A stretch of DNA of 64,000 nt from Polyangiaceae bacterium (GCA_025936045.1 JAICUB010000037.1:1-64000), one strand, 5' to 3'. Shown: positions 17,314-27,315, counted from the stretch's first letter. The notes: generated by a model from the letters alone, not told the origin. Translations and numbers: made by a program.

Positions 17314-20300
17314 ATGCCGTCGTTCGCTCGTCTCGTCTTCAATCGCACTCTCGGGGTTTACTCAGCGCTCCTGTTCGCCATCGCTTGCGGTGGCACGCCC
17401 AGCGTCACTTCAGGCGGGAGCCCGAAGGATCTCGGCGCGGGTGGGAGCGGTGGCATGACAGCAACCGGGGGAACCACGGGCACGGGCGCGAGTAACGGCA
17501 GCGGAGCCAGCAACGGCAGCGGAGCCAGCAACGGCACCGGCGGGTCCATCATCGTCGGCATCGGCGGTCAAGCCGGTGACTCGAGCGAGACGAACGGCGG
17601 TCAAGGTAACGATCCTTGCGACGTGCCGAACCCGCCACCCGGCTGTTCGGATCTGCAGCCGTCGGGCCCCGCCTGCGGTGACGGCGAGATCAACCAGACC
17701 GACGAGGAGTGCGACGACGGCAACAGCCTCCCGGGTGACGGCTGCTCCGGTATTTGCGCGATCGAGCCCTACTACAAGTGTCCGACCGAAGGCATGCCGT
17801 GCGAGCTCACGATCGCGTGCGGCGACGGCACGGTCGACCCCGGCGAGGTTTGCGACGACGGCAACACCGACGACGACGACGGCTGCAGCGCCGACTGCGA
17901 GATGCAGGATCCGAGCTACGTGTGTCCCGACCCGGGCGAGACGTGCCAGCTGCTGTACGACTGCGGCGACGGCCGCGTGAACGGCAGCGAACAGTGCGAC
18001 GACGGCAACAAGACGAGCGGCGACGGCTGTAGCTCGAAATGCAAGAAGGAGGACGGTTACGTCTGTCGCCGGCCGGGCATGCCGTGCGTGCTCGATCAGT
18101 ACTGCGGTGACGGCATCGTCCAGGCGTCGCTCGGTGAGGATTGCGACGACGGCAACAAGGACTTCGGCGACGGTTGCTCTGCCGCATGCAAGGTAGACCC
18201 GTATTACGAGTGCACCGGCACGGATCCGAGCGTCTGCACCGGGACCATCGTCTGCGGCGACGGCGTGCGTGACCCCGGCGAGCAGTGCGACGACCACAAC
18301 ACCGACGATGGCGACGGCTGCAGCAGCACTTGCGTGCAGGATCCGTCTTACGTCTGCGCCACCGTGGGCGAGCCCTGCACGCGTCTCTACGCATGCGGCG
18401 ACGGTCGCCTCAACGGCTCCGACGAATGCGACGACGGCAACACGATGGACGGCGACGGTTGCAGCAGCAGCTGCACCATCGAGAACGGTTACCTCTGTCG
18501 CCACCCCGGCCAGCCCTGCGCCCTCAACATCTATTGTGGTGACGGCATCGTCCAGGCTTCACTCAACGAGCAGTGCGACGACGGCAACAACGACTACACC
18601 GACGGCTGCTACGGCGACTGCACCATCGCGCCGTACTTCTCCTGCCCTCCCGGCGGCGGCTCCTGCACCTCGACCATCGTCTGCGGCGACGGCAAGCGCG
18701 ACCCCGGCGAGCAGTGCGACGACCACAATCTCGCGAACAACGACGGCTGCTCGGCGAGCTGCCTCGTCGAAACCAACTGGAGCTGCACGGGCGCGGCCGG
18801 CGGCACGAGCACCTGCAAGAAGCTCGTCTCCTGCGGTGACAAGCGCGTGAGCGGCACCGAGACGTGTGACGACGGCAATACCAACAACAACGACGGCTGC
18901 AGCTCGACGTGCCAAATCGAGACCGGCTACACCTGCGCGACGCCCGGCGCGGCCTGCACGCCCACAATCACTTGCGGTGACGGCAAGCGCGCAGCCTCCG
19001 AGCAATGCGACGACGGCGGCACCACGAGCGGCGACGGCTGCTCGGCCTTGTGCCAGACCGAGAAGGACTGGAGCTGCACGGGCGCGGTCGGCGCGAAGAG
19101 CACGTGCACCTACACCGTGAAGTGCGGTGACGGCGTCATCGGCGGCGCCGAGGTGTGCGACGACAAGAACACGGCCGGCGGCGACGGTTGCTCGGCCGAC
19201 TGCAAGGCGATCGAGGACGGCTATACGTGCGCACGCGCCGGCGTCGCTTGCACCACGAACTGCGGCGACGGCATCCTGATCAAGCCGGAACAGTGTGACA
19301 TCAAGGCTCCCAACGCGACGGACAGCCTGGCGTGCGTCCAGTGTCGGCTGACTACCGGCTACAAGTGCACGGGGACCACCACCGGGTCATGTAGCAAGAC
19401 CACCTGCCCGACCACCCCGGGCACCGCCACCACTCCGGAGCCCGGTGAAGGCTGCGACGACGGCAACACCGTCGCTGGCGACGGCTGTGGTCCGACGTGC
19501 CAGCTGGAGCCGCCCGTAACGGTCGGCACCAATCCGACGGTCGGGACCACCTGCGGCGACGGGTTGGTCACGAGCGGAGAAGAGTGCGACGACGGCAATA
19601 CCACGAACGGTGACGGTTGCTCGTACGTGGCACCGAATGATTCCGGCAACTGCAAGATCGAGGCGGGCTGGAAATGCAGCGGCTCGGTCAGCTATCCCGA
19701 CTCCATCGCGTTCAAGGTGACCTATCGCGACTTCAAGCAGCGCGATACCCAGGGTGGCCATCCGCACATGAAGGTCTCGAACGTGAACCCGCCGAGCGCG
19801 GCCACCGATCTCGGTATCGTCGGCCCCGTCTGCACCGCTGCCAACAGCGCCAATTGCGGTCAGCTCGACACGGAAGGCAAGCCTTCGTACGCCGGCGGTA
19901 CTGCCGGCACCCACCCGTCGATCAATTCGACGGACGGTTTCAGCGCCACGTACCATACGAACGCGTTCAAGCTCTGGTATCGCGACACCAATACCGGCGC
20001 GGGCGCGGTTCTGGACGCGCTCTCTCAAGCCGGCGGGACGCCCACGCATCCCATCGACATCGCGCCGAACCCCACTCCGGTGCCGGCCGGGGGCGACACA
20101 CTGACCCTGTTCAAGGTAACCGGTGCCGGCAACGCGGCGACGAAGAGCGCTTATCTCTATTGTGCCGGCAGCGGCTGCCCCACGAAGACACCCGCGTGGC
20201 CTACGTCCTTCTTCCCGCTCGACACGCGCGGCTTCGGCCTCACGTCAGGGCAGACACACAACTTCCAGTTCACGAGCGAGCTCCGCTACTTCTTCCAGTA

Positions 20301-22329
20301 TCAGGGCGGTGAAACGCTGACGTTCTTCGGTGACGACGACGTGTGGGTGTTCATCAACGGGCGCCTGGCGGTCGACATCGGCGGCATTCACGTCCAGGAG
20401 TACGGCAAGGTCGTGCTCGGCGACGACGGCGCGGGCGGTCAGGACACGGACAGCAACTGCTCGTCCAACAGCGGCAGCACCACGGCGCCCGGCACCTGCA
20501 CGCTGCAGACCCACGAGGCCGCCGACACGACGGACACCCGGTTCGGCCTCACCAAGGGCAACGTCTACGAAATCGTCGTGTTCCAAGCCGAGCGCCACCC
20601 GACGGGCTCGAACTACCAGCTGACGCTCGACGGCTTCCTCGCGCCGCGCTCGACGTGCACCCCGGTGTGCGGCGTCAACCCGGCGGGCCAGAGCCCGACC
20701 GTCAGCGTCACCCCGCCGGAACAATGCGACGACGGCGCGAACAACACCGCGACGCCCACGTACGGTAAATGCACCGCCACCACCTGTACGCTCGGGCCGT
20801 ATTGCGGCGACAACCACCAGGACACCGCCAACGGTGAAGCCTGCGACGACGGAAAGAACAACGCGCAATACAACCAGGCCGGTTGCGCCCCGGGCTGCGT
20901 GATCCCGGGCAAATGCGGCGACGGTAAGATCGACACGCCGTTCGAGGACTGCGACAACGGCTCGTCCAATACGTCGACTGGCTACGGCGGTTGCACGACC
21001 AGCTGTAAGGTCGGCCCGCGCTGCGGCGACGGCATCAAGAACGGCCCGGAAACCTGCGACGACGGCGTCAACGACGGCTCCTACGGCGGATGCACGCCGA
21101 GCTGCGCGCCCGCGCCGAAGTGCGGCGACGGCAACGTCGACGCGCAGTTCGGCGAGGCATGCGACGGCGGTCCGACGTGCGACGCGAATTGCCAGCTCAA
21201 GTGCGGCAACGGCGTGGTCGAGTCGCCCGAGCAGTGCGACGACGGCATCCTCGCGGGCGGCTACGGTCGCTGCGCCGCGGGCTGCGTGGTCGGCGAGTAC
21301 TGCGGAGACGGCGTGCGGAGCGGCCCGGAGCAATGCGACACGGGCCTCGCGAACTCCGATACCGCGTACGACGACTGCACCACGCAGTGCAAGCTCGGGC
21401 CGCGTTGTGGTGACGGCATCAAGAACGGCACCGAAGGGTGCGACGACGGCCTCGACGACGGCTTCTACGGCGGCTGCAACATGGATTGCACGCCGGCGCC
21501 GAGCTGCGGTGACGGTGCGGTCCAGGCCGAGTGGGGCGAGGAGTGCGACGACGCGCTCACGCCCGCCACCTGCGCGAACTGCCACTTCACGGGCAGCTGC
21601 GGCGACGGCATCGTGCAAAACCCGCCGGAAGAGTGTGACGACGGGACGAACGACGGCGGCTACAACGAATGCGCACCGCAGTGCTTGTTCGGCCCGCGTT
21701 GCGGCGACGGCGTGGTGCAAGCCTCCGACGGCGAGCAGTGCGACAAGGGCGTCGACGACAACGGCATGAGCCTCAACGACGGCAGCTACGACGGCTGCGA
21801 CGCTCAGTGTCGGCTAGGGCCGTATTGCGGCGACGGCGCAGTCAACGGCGACGAAGTCTGCGATGACGGCATCAACGACCAATTCTACGGTAGCTGCACG
21901 CCCGACTGCTTGGGCTTCGGACCTCGCTGCGGTGACGGTAAGGTGCAGACGGAGTGGGGCGAGGAGTGCGACAGCAAGAGCGATCCGAACTGCAAGAACT
22001 GCCGTCTCGGCGCGCAGTGCGGCGACAGCGTCGTCGAGAGCGGTGAGGAATGCGACGACGGCGTCAACGACGGCGGCTACGGCGAGTGCGGTCCGAATTG
22101 CATGACGGGTCCGCGCTGCGGCGACGGTGTCGTCCAATCCGCGCACGAACAGTGTGACGACGGCGTCAACATGGGTGGTTACGGCAAGTGCGCGGCGGGT
22201 TGCGTCTACGGCCCGCACTGCGGTGACGGCAACGTGAATAAGCCGTACGAAGAGTGCGACGACGGCAACAACAAGAACGCCGACGGCTGCAGCGCGGCTT
22301 GTAAGAAAGAGAATCAGGTCCCGCGCTGA
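17314..22329 (+). CDS. Giant Cys-repeat (DUF4215-type) lipoprotein with fibro-slime domain, paralogue of the divergent gene
   Basis: This is a lipoprotein of 1671 residues. The signal peptide (MPSFARL...LLFAIAC) gives a lipidated Cys near C27, followed by a Gly/Ser/Asn stalk with repeated GSGASN units. About 14 DUF4215-type modules (CDDGN..DGDGCS) come next, then a fibro-slime domain at about 795-1115 nearly identical in its core to the neighbour (LRYFFQYQGGETLTFFGDDD). About 16 modules follow, mostly of the YGGC subtype, and the last one returns to the GDGCS type. The same module order in both proteins, head to head, indicates an ancient duplication with later gain of modules. I chose ATG 17314, with GGAG upstream, because starts at 17266/17269 add a charged extension before the signal peptide. 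A strong terminator hairpin follows. Confidence 0.93.
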   Translation: MPSFARLVFNRTLGVYSALLFAIACGGTPSVTSGGSPKDLGAGGSGGMTATGGTTGTGASNGSGASNGSGASNGTGGSIIVGIGGQAGDSSETNGGQGNDPCDVPNPPPGCSDLQPSGPACGDGEINQTDEECDDGNSLPGDGCSGICAIEPYYKCPTEGMPCELTIACGDGTVDPGEVCDDGNTDDDDGCSADCEMQDPSYVCPDPGETCQLLYDCGDGRVNGSEQCDDGNKTSGDGCSSKCKKEDGYVCRRPGMPCVLDQYCGDGIVQASLGEDCDDGNKDFGDGCSAACKVDPYYECTGTDPSVCTGTIVCGDGVRDPGEQCDDHNTDDGDGCSSTCVQDPSYVCATVGEPCTRLYACGDGRLNGSDECDDGNTMDGDGCSSSCTIENGYLCRHPGQPCALNIYCGDGIVQASLNEQCDDGNNDYTDGCYGDCTIAPYFSCPPGGGSCTSTIVCGDGKRDPGEQCDDHNLANNDGCSASCLVETNWSCTGAAGGTSTCKKLVSCGDKRVSGTETCDDGNTNNNDGCSSTCQIETGYTCATPGAACTPTITCGDGKRAASEQCDDGGTTSGDGCSALCQTEKDWSCTGAVGAKSTCTYTVKCGDGVIGGAEVCDDKNTAGGDGCSADCKAIEDGYTCARAGVACTTNCGDGILIKPEQCDIKAPNATDSLACVQCRLTTGYKCTGTTTGSCSKTTCPTTPGTATTPEPGEGCDDGNTVAGDGCGPTCQLEPPVTVGTNPTVGTTCGDGLVTSGEECDDGNTTNGDGCSYVAPNDSGNCKIEAGWKCSGSVSYPDSIAFKVTYRDFKQRDTQGGHPHMKVSNVNPPSAATDLGIVGPVCTAANSANCGQLDTEGKPSYAGGTAGTHPSINSTDGFSATYHTNAFKLWYRDTNTGAGAVLDALSQAGGTPTHPIDIAPNPTPVPAGGDTLTLFKVTGAGNAATKSAYLYCAGSGCPTKTPAWPTSFFPLDTRGFGLTSGQTHNFQFTSELRYFFQYQGGETLTFFGDDDVWVFINGRLAVDIGGIHVQEYGKVVLGDDGAGGQDTDSNCSSNSGSTTAPGTCTLQTHEAADTTDTRFGLTKGNVYEIVVFQAERHPTGSNYQLTLDGFLAPRSTCTPVCGVNPAGQSPTVSVTPPEQCDDGANNTATPTYGKCTATTCTLGPYCGDNHQDTANGEACDDGKNNAQYNQAGCAPGCVIPGKCGDGKIDTPFEDCDNGSSNTSTGYGGCTTSCKVGPRCGDGIKNGPETCDDGVNDGSYGGCTPSCAPAPKCGDGNVDAQFGEACDGGPTCDANCQLKCGNGVVESPEQCDDGILAGGYGRCAAGCVVGEYCGDGVRSGPEQCDTGLANSDTAYDDCTTQCKLGPRCGDGIKNGTEGCDDGLDDGFYGGCNMDCTPAPSCGDGAVQAEWGEECDDALTPATCANCHFTGSCGDGIVQNPPEECDDGTNDGGYNECAPQCLFGPRCGDGVVQASDGEQCDKGVDDNGMSLNDGSYDGCDAQCRLGPYCGDGAVNGDEVCDDGINDQFYGSCTPDCLGFGPRCGDGKVQTEWGEECDSKSDPNCKNCRLGAQCGDSVVESGEECDDGVNDGGYGECGPNCMTGPRCGDGVVQSAHEQCDDGVNMGGYGKCAAGCVYGPHCGDGNVNKPYEECDDGNNKNADGCSAACKKENQVPR

Positions 22330-22342
22330 GCAGCGCAGTTCG

Positions 22343-22369
22343 ACGGGCCCGCGCTAGGTGCGGGCCCGT
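22343..22369 (+). terminator. Terminator hairpin after giant lipoprotein gene
   Basis: A perfect 10-bp stem (ACGGGCCCGC and GCGGGCCCGT) with a 7-base loop begins 13 bases after the stop codon of the giant lipoprotein gene. No U tract follows beyond TT. Confidence 0.65.
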
Positions 22370-22546
22370 TCGCCCGGCGGTGCTGCTTTCGCGTTTCGCC
22401 CCGAAAAACGACGCTTTCGGCGCTGAGTCCCCGCTTCGAGTGGGAGCAGAACACCGCTCTTCGGTTCCAGAGAGCCGACAAATCGCGCGCGAGCGCCATT
22501 TTCATGGTCGTAGGGCCCCCGGGGATGGGTGTAGAAGACTGACCCG

Positions 22547-23881
22547 ATGAAAAAGACGCTAAGCACGTTTGGATTGCTCGCGCTCGTGGGCTGTGCTCAG
22601 GAGCAGCCGGCCGCGGCCCCGCCGCCTCCGCCCCCGCCGGCCGTAGCTCCCGCGCCCGTGATGACCACCCCGGCCGCGGCGCCCGTCGCTGAAGCGCCGA
22701 AGCCCCCGCCGGCCGCCCCGGCCGAACGTGCGAAGGGCTTTGCCGATTGCTGGGCCGCGTTCAACGCCAAGGATTGGGCGAAGTTTGCGCCCTGCTATTC
22801 CGAGGGTGCGACCTCCGAGGAGATCGACAGCGGCATGCCGCCCTGGGTCGGCCGCAACGACATCGTCGAAAAAGGCAGCAAGTCGTTCGCGGCGGAAGCG
22901 CCGGATCAGACGGCCGAGCTCGAGCTCGTGCTCGTCAACGGCAACAACGTCGCCGCCGTCGCCTTGCTCAAGGGCACCAACACCGGTCCGCTCATGACTG
23001 CGGGCGGTGAGCTGCCGGCGACGAAGAAGAAGTTCGGCTTCTTGATGGGCCACGCCGTCGAGCTCACTGACGACGGCCGCACCGTCGCGCACGATCGCTT
23101 CTACGTGGATGGCGGCACCTTCATGGGACAACTCGGACTCATGAAAGGCCCGCACCGCAGGCTGCTCGAGAAGGGCTGGCCGGAGAAGCCCGTGGTGCTC
23201 GCAACTGGCAGCGACGCCGAGAAGGCGAACCTCGCGGAGTATGCGAAGAGCAACGAGGCCTTCAACAAGCACGACCTCCCGACGCTCCTTGGCATGATGG
23301 GCGATGACGTCGTGTTCAGCGAGGCTGCGTCTCCCGTCGACCAGGTCGGCAAGAAAGCCGTCGAGCGCGCGTACAAGCAGCTCTTCAAAGAGTTCAGCGA
23401 CGTGAAGCTCGAGCTCACGCGCACCTGGGCCGCGGGCGACTACGTCGTCGGCGAAGGCGCGCTCGTCGGCACCAACGACGCGCCGATCCCCGAGATGGGC
23501 GTCAAGAAGGCGACCGGCAAGCACGTGACCGCGCGCTTCCTCGAGATCGACAAGTTCGCGAACGGCAAGCTCAAGAACATGTGGGTCTTCGACAACGGCA
23601 TGGCTTTCGCGTCGCAGCTCGGCCTGCTGCCGCCGCCCGGCGCCAAGGACGGCGCGAAGCCCGCGGCGGGTAAACCCGACGCCGGCAAGCCGGAGGCGGG
23701 CAAACCCGCCGCCGCCGCGAAGCCGGCCGCAGCAGCTCCGGCTGCCGCAGCTCCCGCCGCGAAACCGGCCGCAGCGGCTCCTGCCGCGGCGAAGCCGGCG
23801 GCGCCGGCCGCAGCCGCTCCCGCGGCACCGGCAATGAAGCCGGCGGCTCCCGCAGCCGCCCCGACACCGCCCAAGAAGTGA
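22547..23881 (+). CDS. Lipoprotein with two SnoaL/NTF2-like domains and Ala/Pro/Lys-rich tail
   Basis: The 444-residue protein has a signal peptide ending at C16 (LLALVGC) and a Pro/Ala linker. Two tandem domains of about 130 residues follow. Each shows the SnoaL-like/NTF2 pattern: a helix with a WAAFNAKDWAKFAPCYSEGA-type start (second copy NEAFNKHDLPTLLGMMGDDV), a GK/GR-V segment, then beta strands with a late 'ID.F.NGK' turn. The tail of about 80 residues is built from KPAAAAPAA-type units and could span the wall or bind envelope polymers. SnoaL-like folds bind small hydrophobic ligands or act as isomerases, but no catalytic residues can be assigned. No clear Shine-Dalgarno precedes the ATG. 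A long hairpin starts at the stop codon. Confidence 0.8.
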   Translation: MKKTLSTFGLLALVGCAQEQPAAAPPPPPPPAVAPAPVMTTPAAAPVAEAPKPPPAAPAERAKGFADCWAAFNAKDWAKFAPCYSEGATSEEIDSGMPPWVGRNDIVEKGSKSFAAEAPDQTAELELVLVNGNNVAAVALLKGTNTGPLMTAGGELPATKKKFGFLMGHAVELTDDGRTVAHDRFYVDGGTFMGQLGLMKGPHRRLLEKGWPEKPVVLATGSDAEKANLAEYAKSNEAFNKHDLPTLLGMMGDDVVFSEAASPVDQVGKKAVERAYKQLFKEFSDVKLELTRTWAAGDYVVGEGALVGTNDAPIPEMGVKKATGKHVTARFLEIDKFANGKLKNMWVFDNGMAFASQLGLLPPPGAKDGAKPAAGKPDAGKPEAGKPAAAAKPAAAAPAAAAPAAKPAAAAPAAAKPAAPAAAAPAAPAMKPAAPAAAPTPPKK

Positions 23882-23917
23882 CGAGCGCGCCCGCGAAACA
23901 GCGGGTCTCTCGCTCGT
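23881..23917 (+). terminator. Two-part hairpin at the stop of the SnoaL lipoprotein gene
   Basis: The outer stem ACGAGCG (23881-23887) pairs with CGCTCGT (23911-23917). The inner stem CCCGC pairs with GCGGG around the loop GAAACA, with a small asymmetric internal loop between the stems. The structure begins at the last base of the stop codon and contains TCTCT on its 3' side. Confidence 0.5.
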
Positions 23918-24136
23918 GAACTCGGCCCGTGGAGTCAGCGGACTTCGCGGGCCGACACGTTTTGTCGGCGCGACGATGCTTGCCGTTGCTGCGCGAGCGT
24001 CCTGCGACCCGAGTGGGGTCCGAAATTCACGCTCGATACGAGCGCTCTTCGGTGTAATTTCCTTCGAGCTCGGCGCGGGGTGCGCCGGCCCTACATCCAA
24101 GCTTGCTTGGGCGTATCCAGACAACGAGGACGAGGA

Positions 24137-25144
24137 ATGAAGACGCTTGGAACGATCGCCCTAGTCGCGCTGTGCGCGACCACGCTCGGCGCGTGCAAGA
24201 TGCTCGAGCAACTCAAGAAGAGCGGTGAGGTCGCGACGCAAGCCGCGAGCGCCGGCGTTCAAGGCGGGAAGGCGCCTTCGAGCGAGGAAGAGAAAGACTC
24301 GCAACTCGCCGACAAACTCGAAGGTTACATCTACTGCATGAACTACGAGACGCGGAGTGCCTTCCGCGCGAAGCAGGGCTACGAGCGCTATGTGGATCCT
24401 GCGAAGGGACCGACCGGAAAGGAGAGCAGCATTTACGTGCAAGAGCTCAGTCCGCAGGAGTGCTTCCGCCGCATCGACCAAGCGAAGACGAAGCAGCCGC
24501 CCTTACCGGACGTGGAAGCGGCTGCCGCCGGTTACGCGACGACGCTCGGCGCGCTCCAGCAGCTTACCAAGCAAGCGCACGACTACTACGACCAGAAGGA
24601 CTTCAAGGACGACAAGTTCGCGAAGGGCATGGCCATGCACAAGCCGCTCATGGGCGCCTTCGACGCCTTCGAGAAAGCCGACAAACCCTTCGAGGACCAG
24701 GTTTCGACGCTGAACGACGCGCTCAGCCAGCGCCGCCTCGCGCGCCTCAAGAACGATCCGACGCAGGCTTTGCCCTACGATATCGCGAAGAGCGTGGACG
24801 ACGCGAAGAAGCTCGTTCACTTCGCGGAAGTGGACAGCATGGAGCAGGTGAACCTCGCCGGGTTGACCGCCGCGATCACGGTTTACGAGCAGTCACTCGG
24901 CGCGCTTTCGAGCTATGCCGACGGGCACCACGCCGAGGCCGAGAAGGTCTCGATGCTCTCGAGTTTCCAGAGCGCTGCCGCCGACTTTCTCAAAGCCTCG
25001 AAGGAGCTCATGCGCCGAAAGCGCGACAACAAGGACTTCAAGGGCGAGAGCTTGCCGCCCGAAATGATCGACGGGCACCCGGCGAACGTACTCGCCAAGT
25101 TCAACGACATGATCAACCGCTCGAACGCCCTGACGTATCGGTGA
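24137..25144 (+). CDS. DUF3829 (YiiG-type) lipoprotein
   Basis: The 335-residue protein has a classic lipoprotein signal (LGAC, C20). A helical domain follows with the pattern of DUF3829/YiiG: DKLEGYIYCMNYETRSAF near the start, YVQELSPQECFRRID, then long helices ending in VLAKFNDMINRSNALTY. The family is found as envelope lipoproteins of unknown role. A second and third Cys (IYCMNY, QECFRR) could form a disulfide. I chose ATG 24137 with GAGGACGAGGA immediately before it; an in-frame start at 24080 adds 19 residues that spoil the signal peptide. It is convergent with the DUF4340 gene. Confidence 0.85.
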   Translation: MKTLGTIALVALCATTLGACKMLEQLKKSGEVATQAASAGVQGGKAPSSEEEKDSQLADKLEGYIYCMNYETRSAFRAKQGYERYVDPAKGPTGKESSIYVQELSPQECFRRIDQAKTKQPPLPDVEAAAAGYATTLGALQQLTKQAHDYYDQKDFKDDKFAKGMAMHKPLMGAFDAFEKADKPFEDQVSTLNDALSQRRLARLKNDPTQALPYDIAKSVDDAKKLVHFAEVDSMEQVNLAGLTAAITVYEQSLGALSSYADGHHAEAEKVSMLSSFQSAAADFLKASKELMRRKRDNKDFKGESLPPEMIDGHPANVLAKFNDMINRSNALTYR

Positions 25145-25170
25145 TGGTCGCAGTGAGCAGACGGAGCGGC

Positions 25171-27315
25171 TCAGAAGAGATCGAACAGGGGGCGCAGCTT
25201 CACCTCGGAGAGGGCGAAGGTGGCGTCGGTGCCGTCGACGCGCGCGTTGCGCACGGCTTCGCCGCGGTACGAATCGACGGTCCCGATGCGTAACGTGCGC
25301 TGCGCGCCGAGGCCCGGGCTCGGGGTGAGCTCGACTTTCAGGGCCGGCGTCGAGAAACCCTCGCTCGCGCGCGCAGGCCCGCTGTGGAGCGCTGCCTCCG
25401 CGCGCAACCCCGCGAGCGCCTCGAGGGCTTGGTCCGTTGCGGCTTGAGGGACGTCGCCCGACTTCGCGACGAGGGCGCCGCCGCGCCGCTCGATCACGAC
25501 TTGTTTGGTGGGTGTGGTCAGCGTGACGCGCGCGAGCGTCGCCGTCTCGGCCATGAACGGCGACCGGTCGATGAGCAACGTGTCGAGCCGCTCGACGACT
25601 GCGTGTTCGATCACGAAGACGCCGGCCGTGCCGTCGAGGGCCGCAAAGTAGCCGCCGGGCGTCGGGCGTCCGACCCGGACGTTGCGCTCATTGCTGCCGG
25701 CGTCCGTCGCGTCGACTCGAACGCGCGCGGTAAGCGTCGGTGTCGCGAGTCCGAAGCTACCGTCATCGGAGTCGGCCACCCAGCGCAGCGCCGTGAGCGA
25801 GCCGAGCGCGAGCACCGCGTTCGTCGTGAGCTCACCGTCCGCGCTGAAGCCGCTCGGAACGACCAACGAAAAGCCGTTCGCCGCGCGGCGGACGAGCTGG
25901 TGTTCCGGCGCGGACAGCTCGAGCTCGGCGAGCGCCGACAGCGCGAAATCGAGCACCTTCGTGCTGCGGAGCAGCGTCGAGTCCACGGCGAAGGCGCGAG
26001 CCGCCTCGCGCCCGAGCGCGAGCACGACGCCGTCCTCGACGCGCCGGACGTAGAGCGTGCCGTCCGGTGCCGTCTTGCCGAGCTCGACGACCTCTTCGGC
26101 GGCCTTGTCGGCGTCCGTGATGACGCGCAGCGTGACCTTGCCGAGCGTAGGTTCGAAGCCGAGCGTCTTCGCGTCGGGGTGCTGGACGATGTCGGCTTCC
26201 GCGCGTGTGAGCGCTTCGAGCCGGCGATTGCCGGCTTCGAGCGCGACGGGCGCTTCGCTCGGGGCTCGCAACCAGAATGTCGTGCCGCGCCGTTCGAACG
26301 CGAGCTCGTGTCCGTCGCGATCGATCGTAACGGCCTCGACCTCGTCCTTGCGAGCGGCGAACGGGAAGCGATCGCGGAGCGCCTCGCGCTCCACGGAGAG
26401 CGGAGCGAGCACCTCCGACTTCACGCAAGCCGCGCGCTTCGCGGGCGCGCGCTCGATCGCGATGGTTTCGTCCGGCGTACCGGGGCAGGGGCCGCCGAGC
26501 TCGAGTACGACGGCGGAGTCGCTTTTGGCGCTCGGCTGCAACGTCACGCGCGTGAGCGGCGCGCCGCCGCGCGCCCGTTCGGCCTCCGTCGAGGTGAGGA
26601 AACGCGTGGCGCTGAGGTGCGTGAGCGCGGCGAAGACCGGCGCGAGCGCGTCGCGGTTCGCACGCTCGTGCCCGTCGAGGCGAAAGCCGAGCGCCGCGCC
26701 GTGCACGAGGTCGAGCTTGCCCTGCGGGCGGTCGAGCGTGAGCTCCCGCACGTCGCGCTCACCGAGCCCGACGAGCGCTTTGACGCGCAGGTCGTCCGCG
26801 CGTGTCGTGAAGAGCTTGACCGCTTCGGCGGGGATCACTCCGCCGCTGCGGCCCCCGCCGGCGCCGTCGAGCGCAACGTAGGCCCCGCCGGCCGGCGCCG
26901 GCGCTTCGTCGCCGAGGGAGAGCACGAGGTGCGCGCCGCCCATCTCGAGCGCGAGCGTGGCACGCGGATGGTCGAGCCCGTGGGTGCGGAGGTCGGCGCC
27001 TTCGAGCCTGCGCACGGGTGTCATGAACGCGAGCGCATTGACGACTTTGTGCGCGGCGGCGTCATCGGCGGGCTCGGGCTCGGGCGTATTGACGGTCCAG
27101 CCGTCGCCATGCCGCGCGAGCGCGAACGAGGCGTCCTTGCCGCGGAGCTCGACGCGCCGGAGCTCGTCCTCGCGCCAGACCGGCAGGAGGTTCTTCGCGC
27201 GGGCGTCACGTTCCGTCGTCGTCGGCGCGTGGCGCGTCGCGAGCACGCCGAGCACGCTCGCGACCGCGACGACGGCAAGCAGCACGCTGCCGAGCTCCGA
27301 GCGACCGAGCTTCAC
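25171..27315 (-). CDS. DUF4340-domain membrane-anchored protein of a Gld-type ABC system
   Basis: The 714-residue protein has one N-terminal transmembrane segment (about 9-27) and a large extracytoplasmic part. It opens with the DUF4340 pattern: LLPVWREDELRRVELRGKD, then GWTVNTP, then RTHGLDHPRATLAL. Similar strands recur twice more, so the body is probably three related repeats. DUF4340 genes regularly accompany GldA/GldF/GldG-type ABC transporters. Its ATG overlaps the stop of the GldG-like gene (ATGA), so translation is coupled. It is the last gene of the operon, convergent with the DUF3829 lipoprotein. Confidence 0.88.
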   Translation of the reverse strand: MKLGRSELGSVLLAVVAVASVLGVLATRHAPTTTERDARAKNLLPVWREDELRRVELRGKDASFALARHGDGWTVNTPEPEPADDAAAHKVVNALAFMTPVRRLEGADLRTHGLDHPRATLALEMGGAHLVLSLGDEAPAPAGGAYVALDGAGGGRSGGVIPAEAVKLFTTRADDLRVKALVGLGERDVRELTLDRPQGKLDLVHGAALGFRLDGHERANRDALAPVFAALTHLSATRFLTSTEAERARGGAPLTRVTLQPSAKSDSAVVLELGGPCPGTPDETIAIERAPAKRAACVKSEVLAPLSVEREALRDRFPFAARKDEVEAVTIDRDGHELAFERRGTTFWLRAPSEAPVALEAGNRRLEALTRAEADIVQHPDAKTLGFEPTLGKVTLRVITDADKAAEEVVELGKTAPDGTLYVRRVEDGVVLALGREAARAFAVDSTLLRSTKVLDFALSALAELELSAPEHQLVRRAANGFSLVVPSGFSADGELTTNAVLALGSLTALRWVADSDDGSFGLATPTLTARVRVDATDAGSNERNVRVGRPTPGGYFAALDGTAGVFVIEHAVVERLDTLLIDRSPFMAETATLARVTLTTPTKQVVIERRGGALVAKSGDVPQAATDQALEALAGLRAEAALHSGPARASEGFSTPALKVELTPSPGLGAQRTLRIGTVDSYRGEAVRNARVDGTDATFALSEVKLRPLFDLF

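Noticed and set aside
17640..22300. Regular Cys-module repeats read as a possible CRISPR or DNA satellite
   Set aside because: Repeat units are coding, diverged at third positions and of variable length; this is a protein repeat, not an array with spacers.
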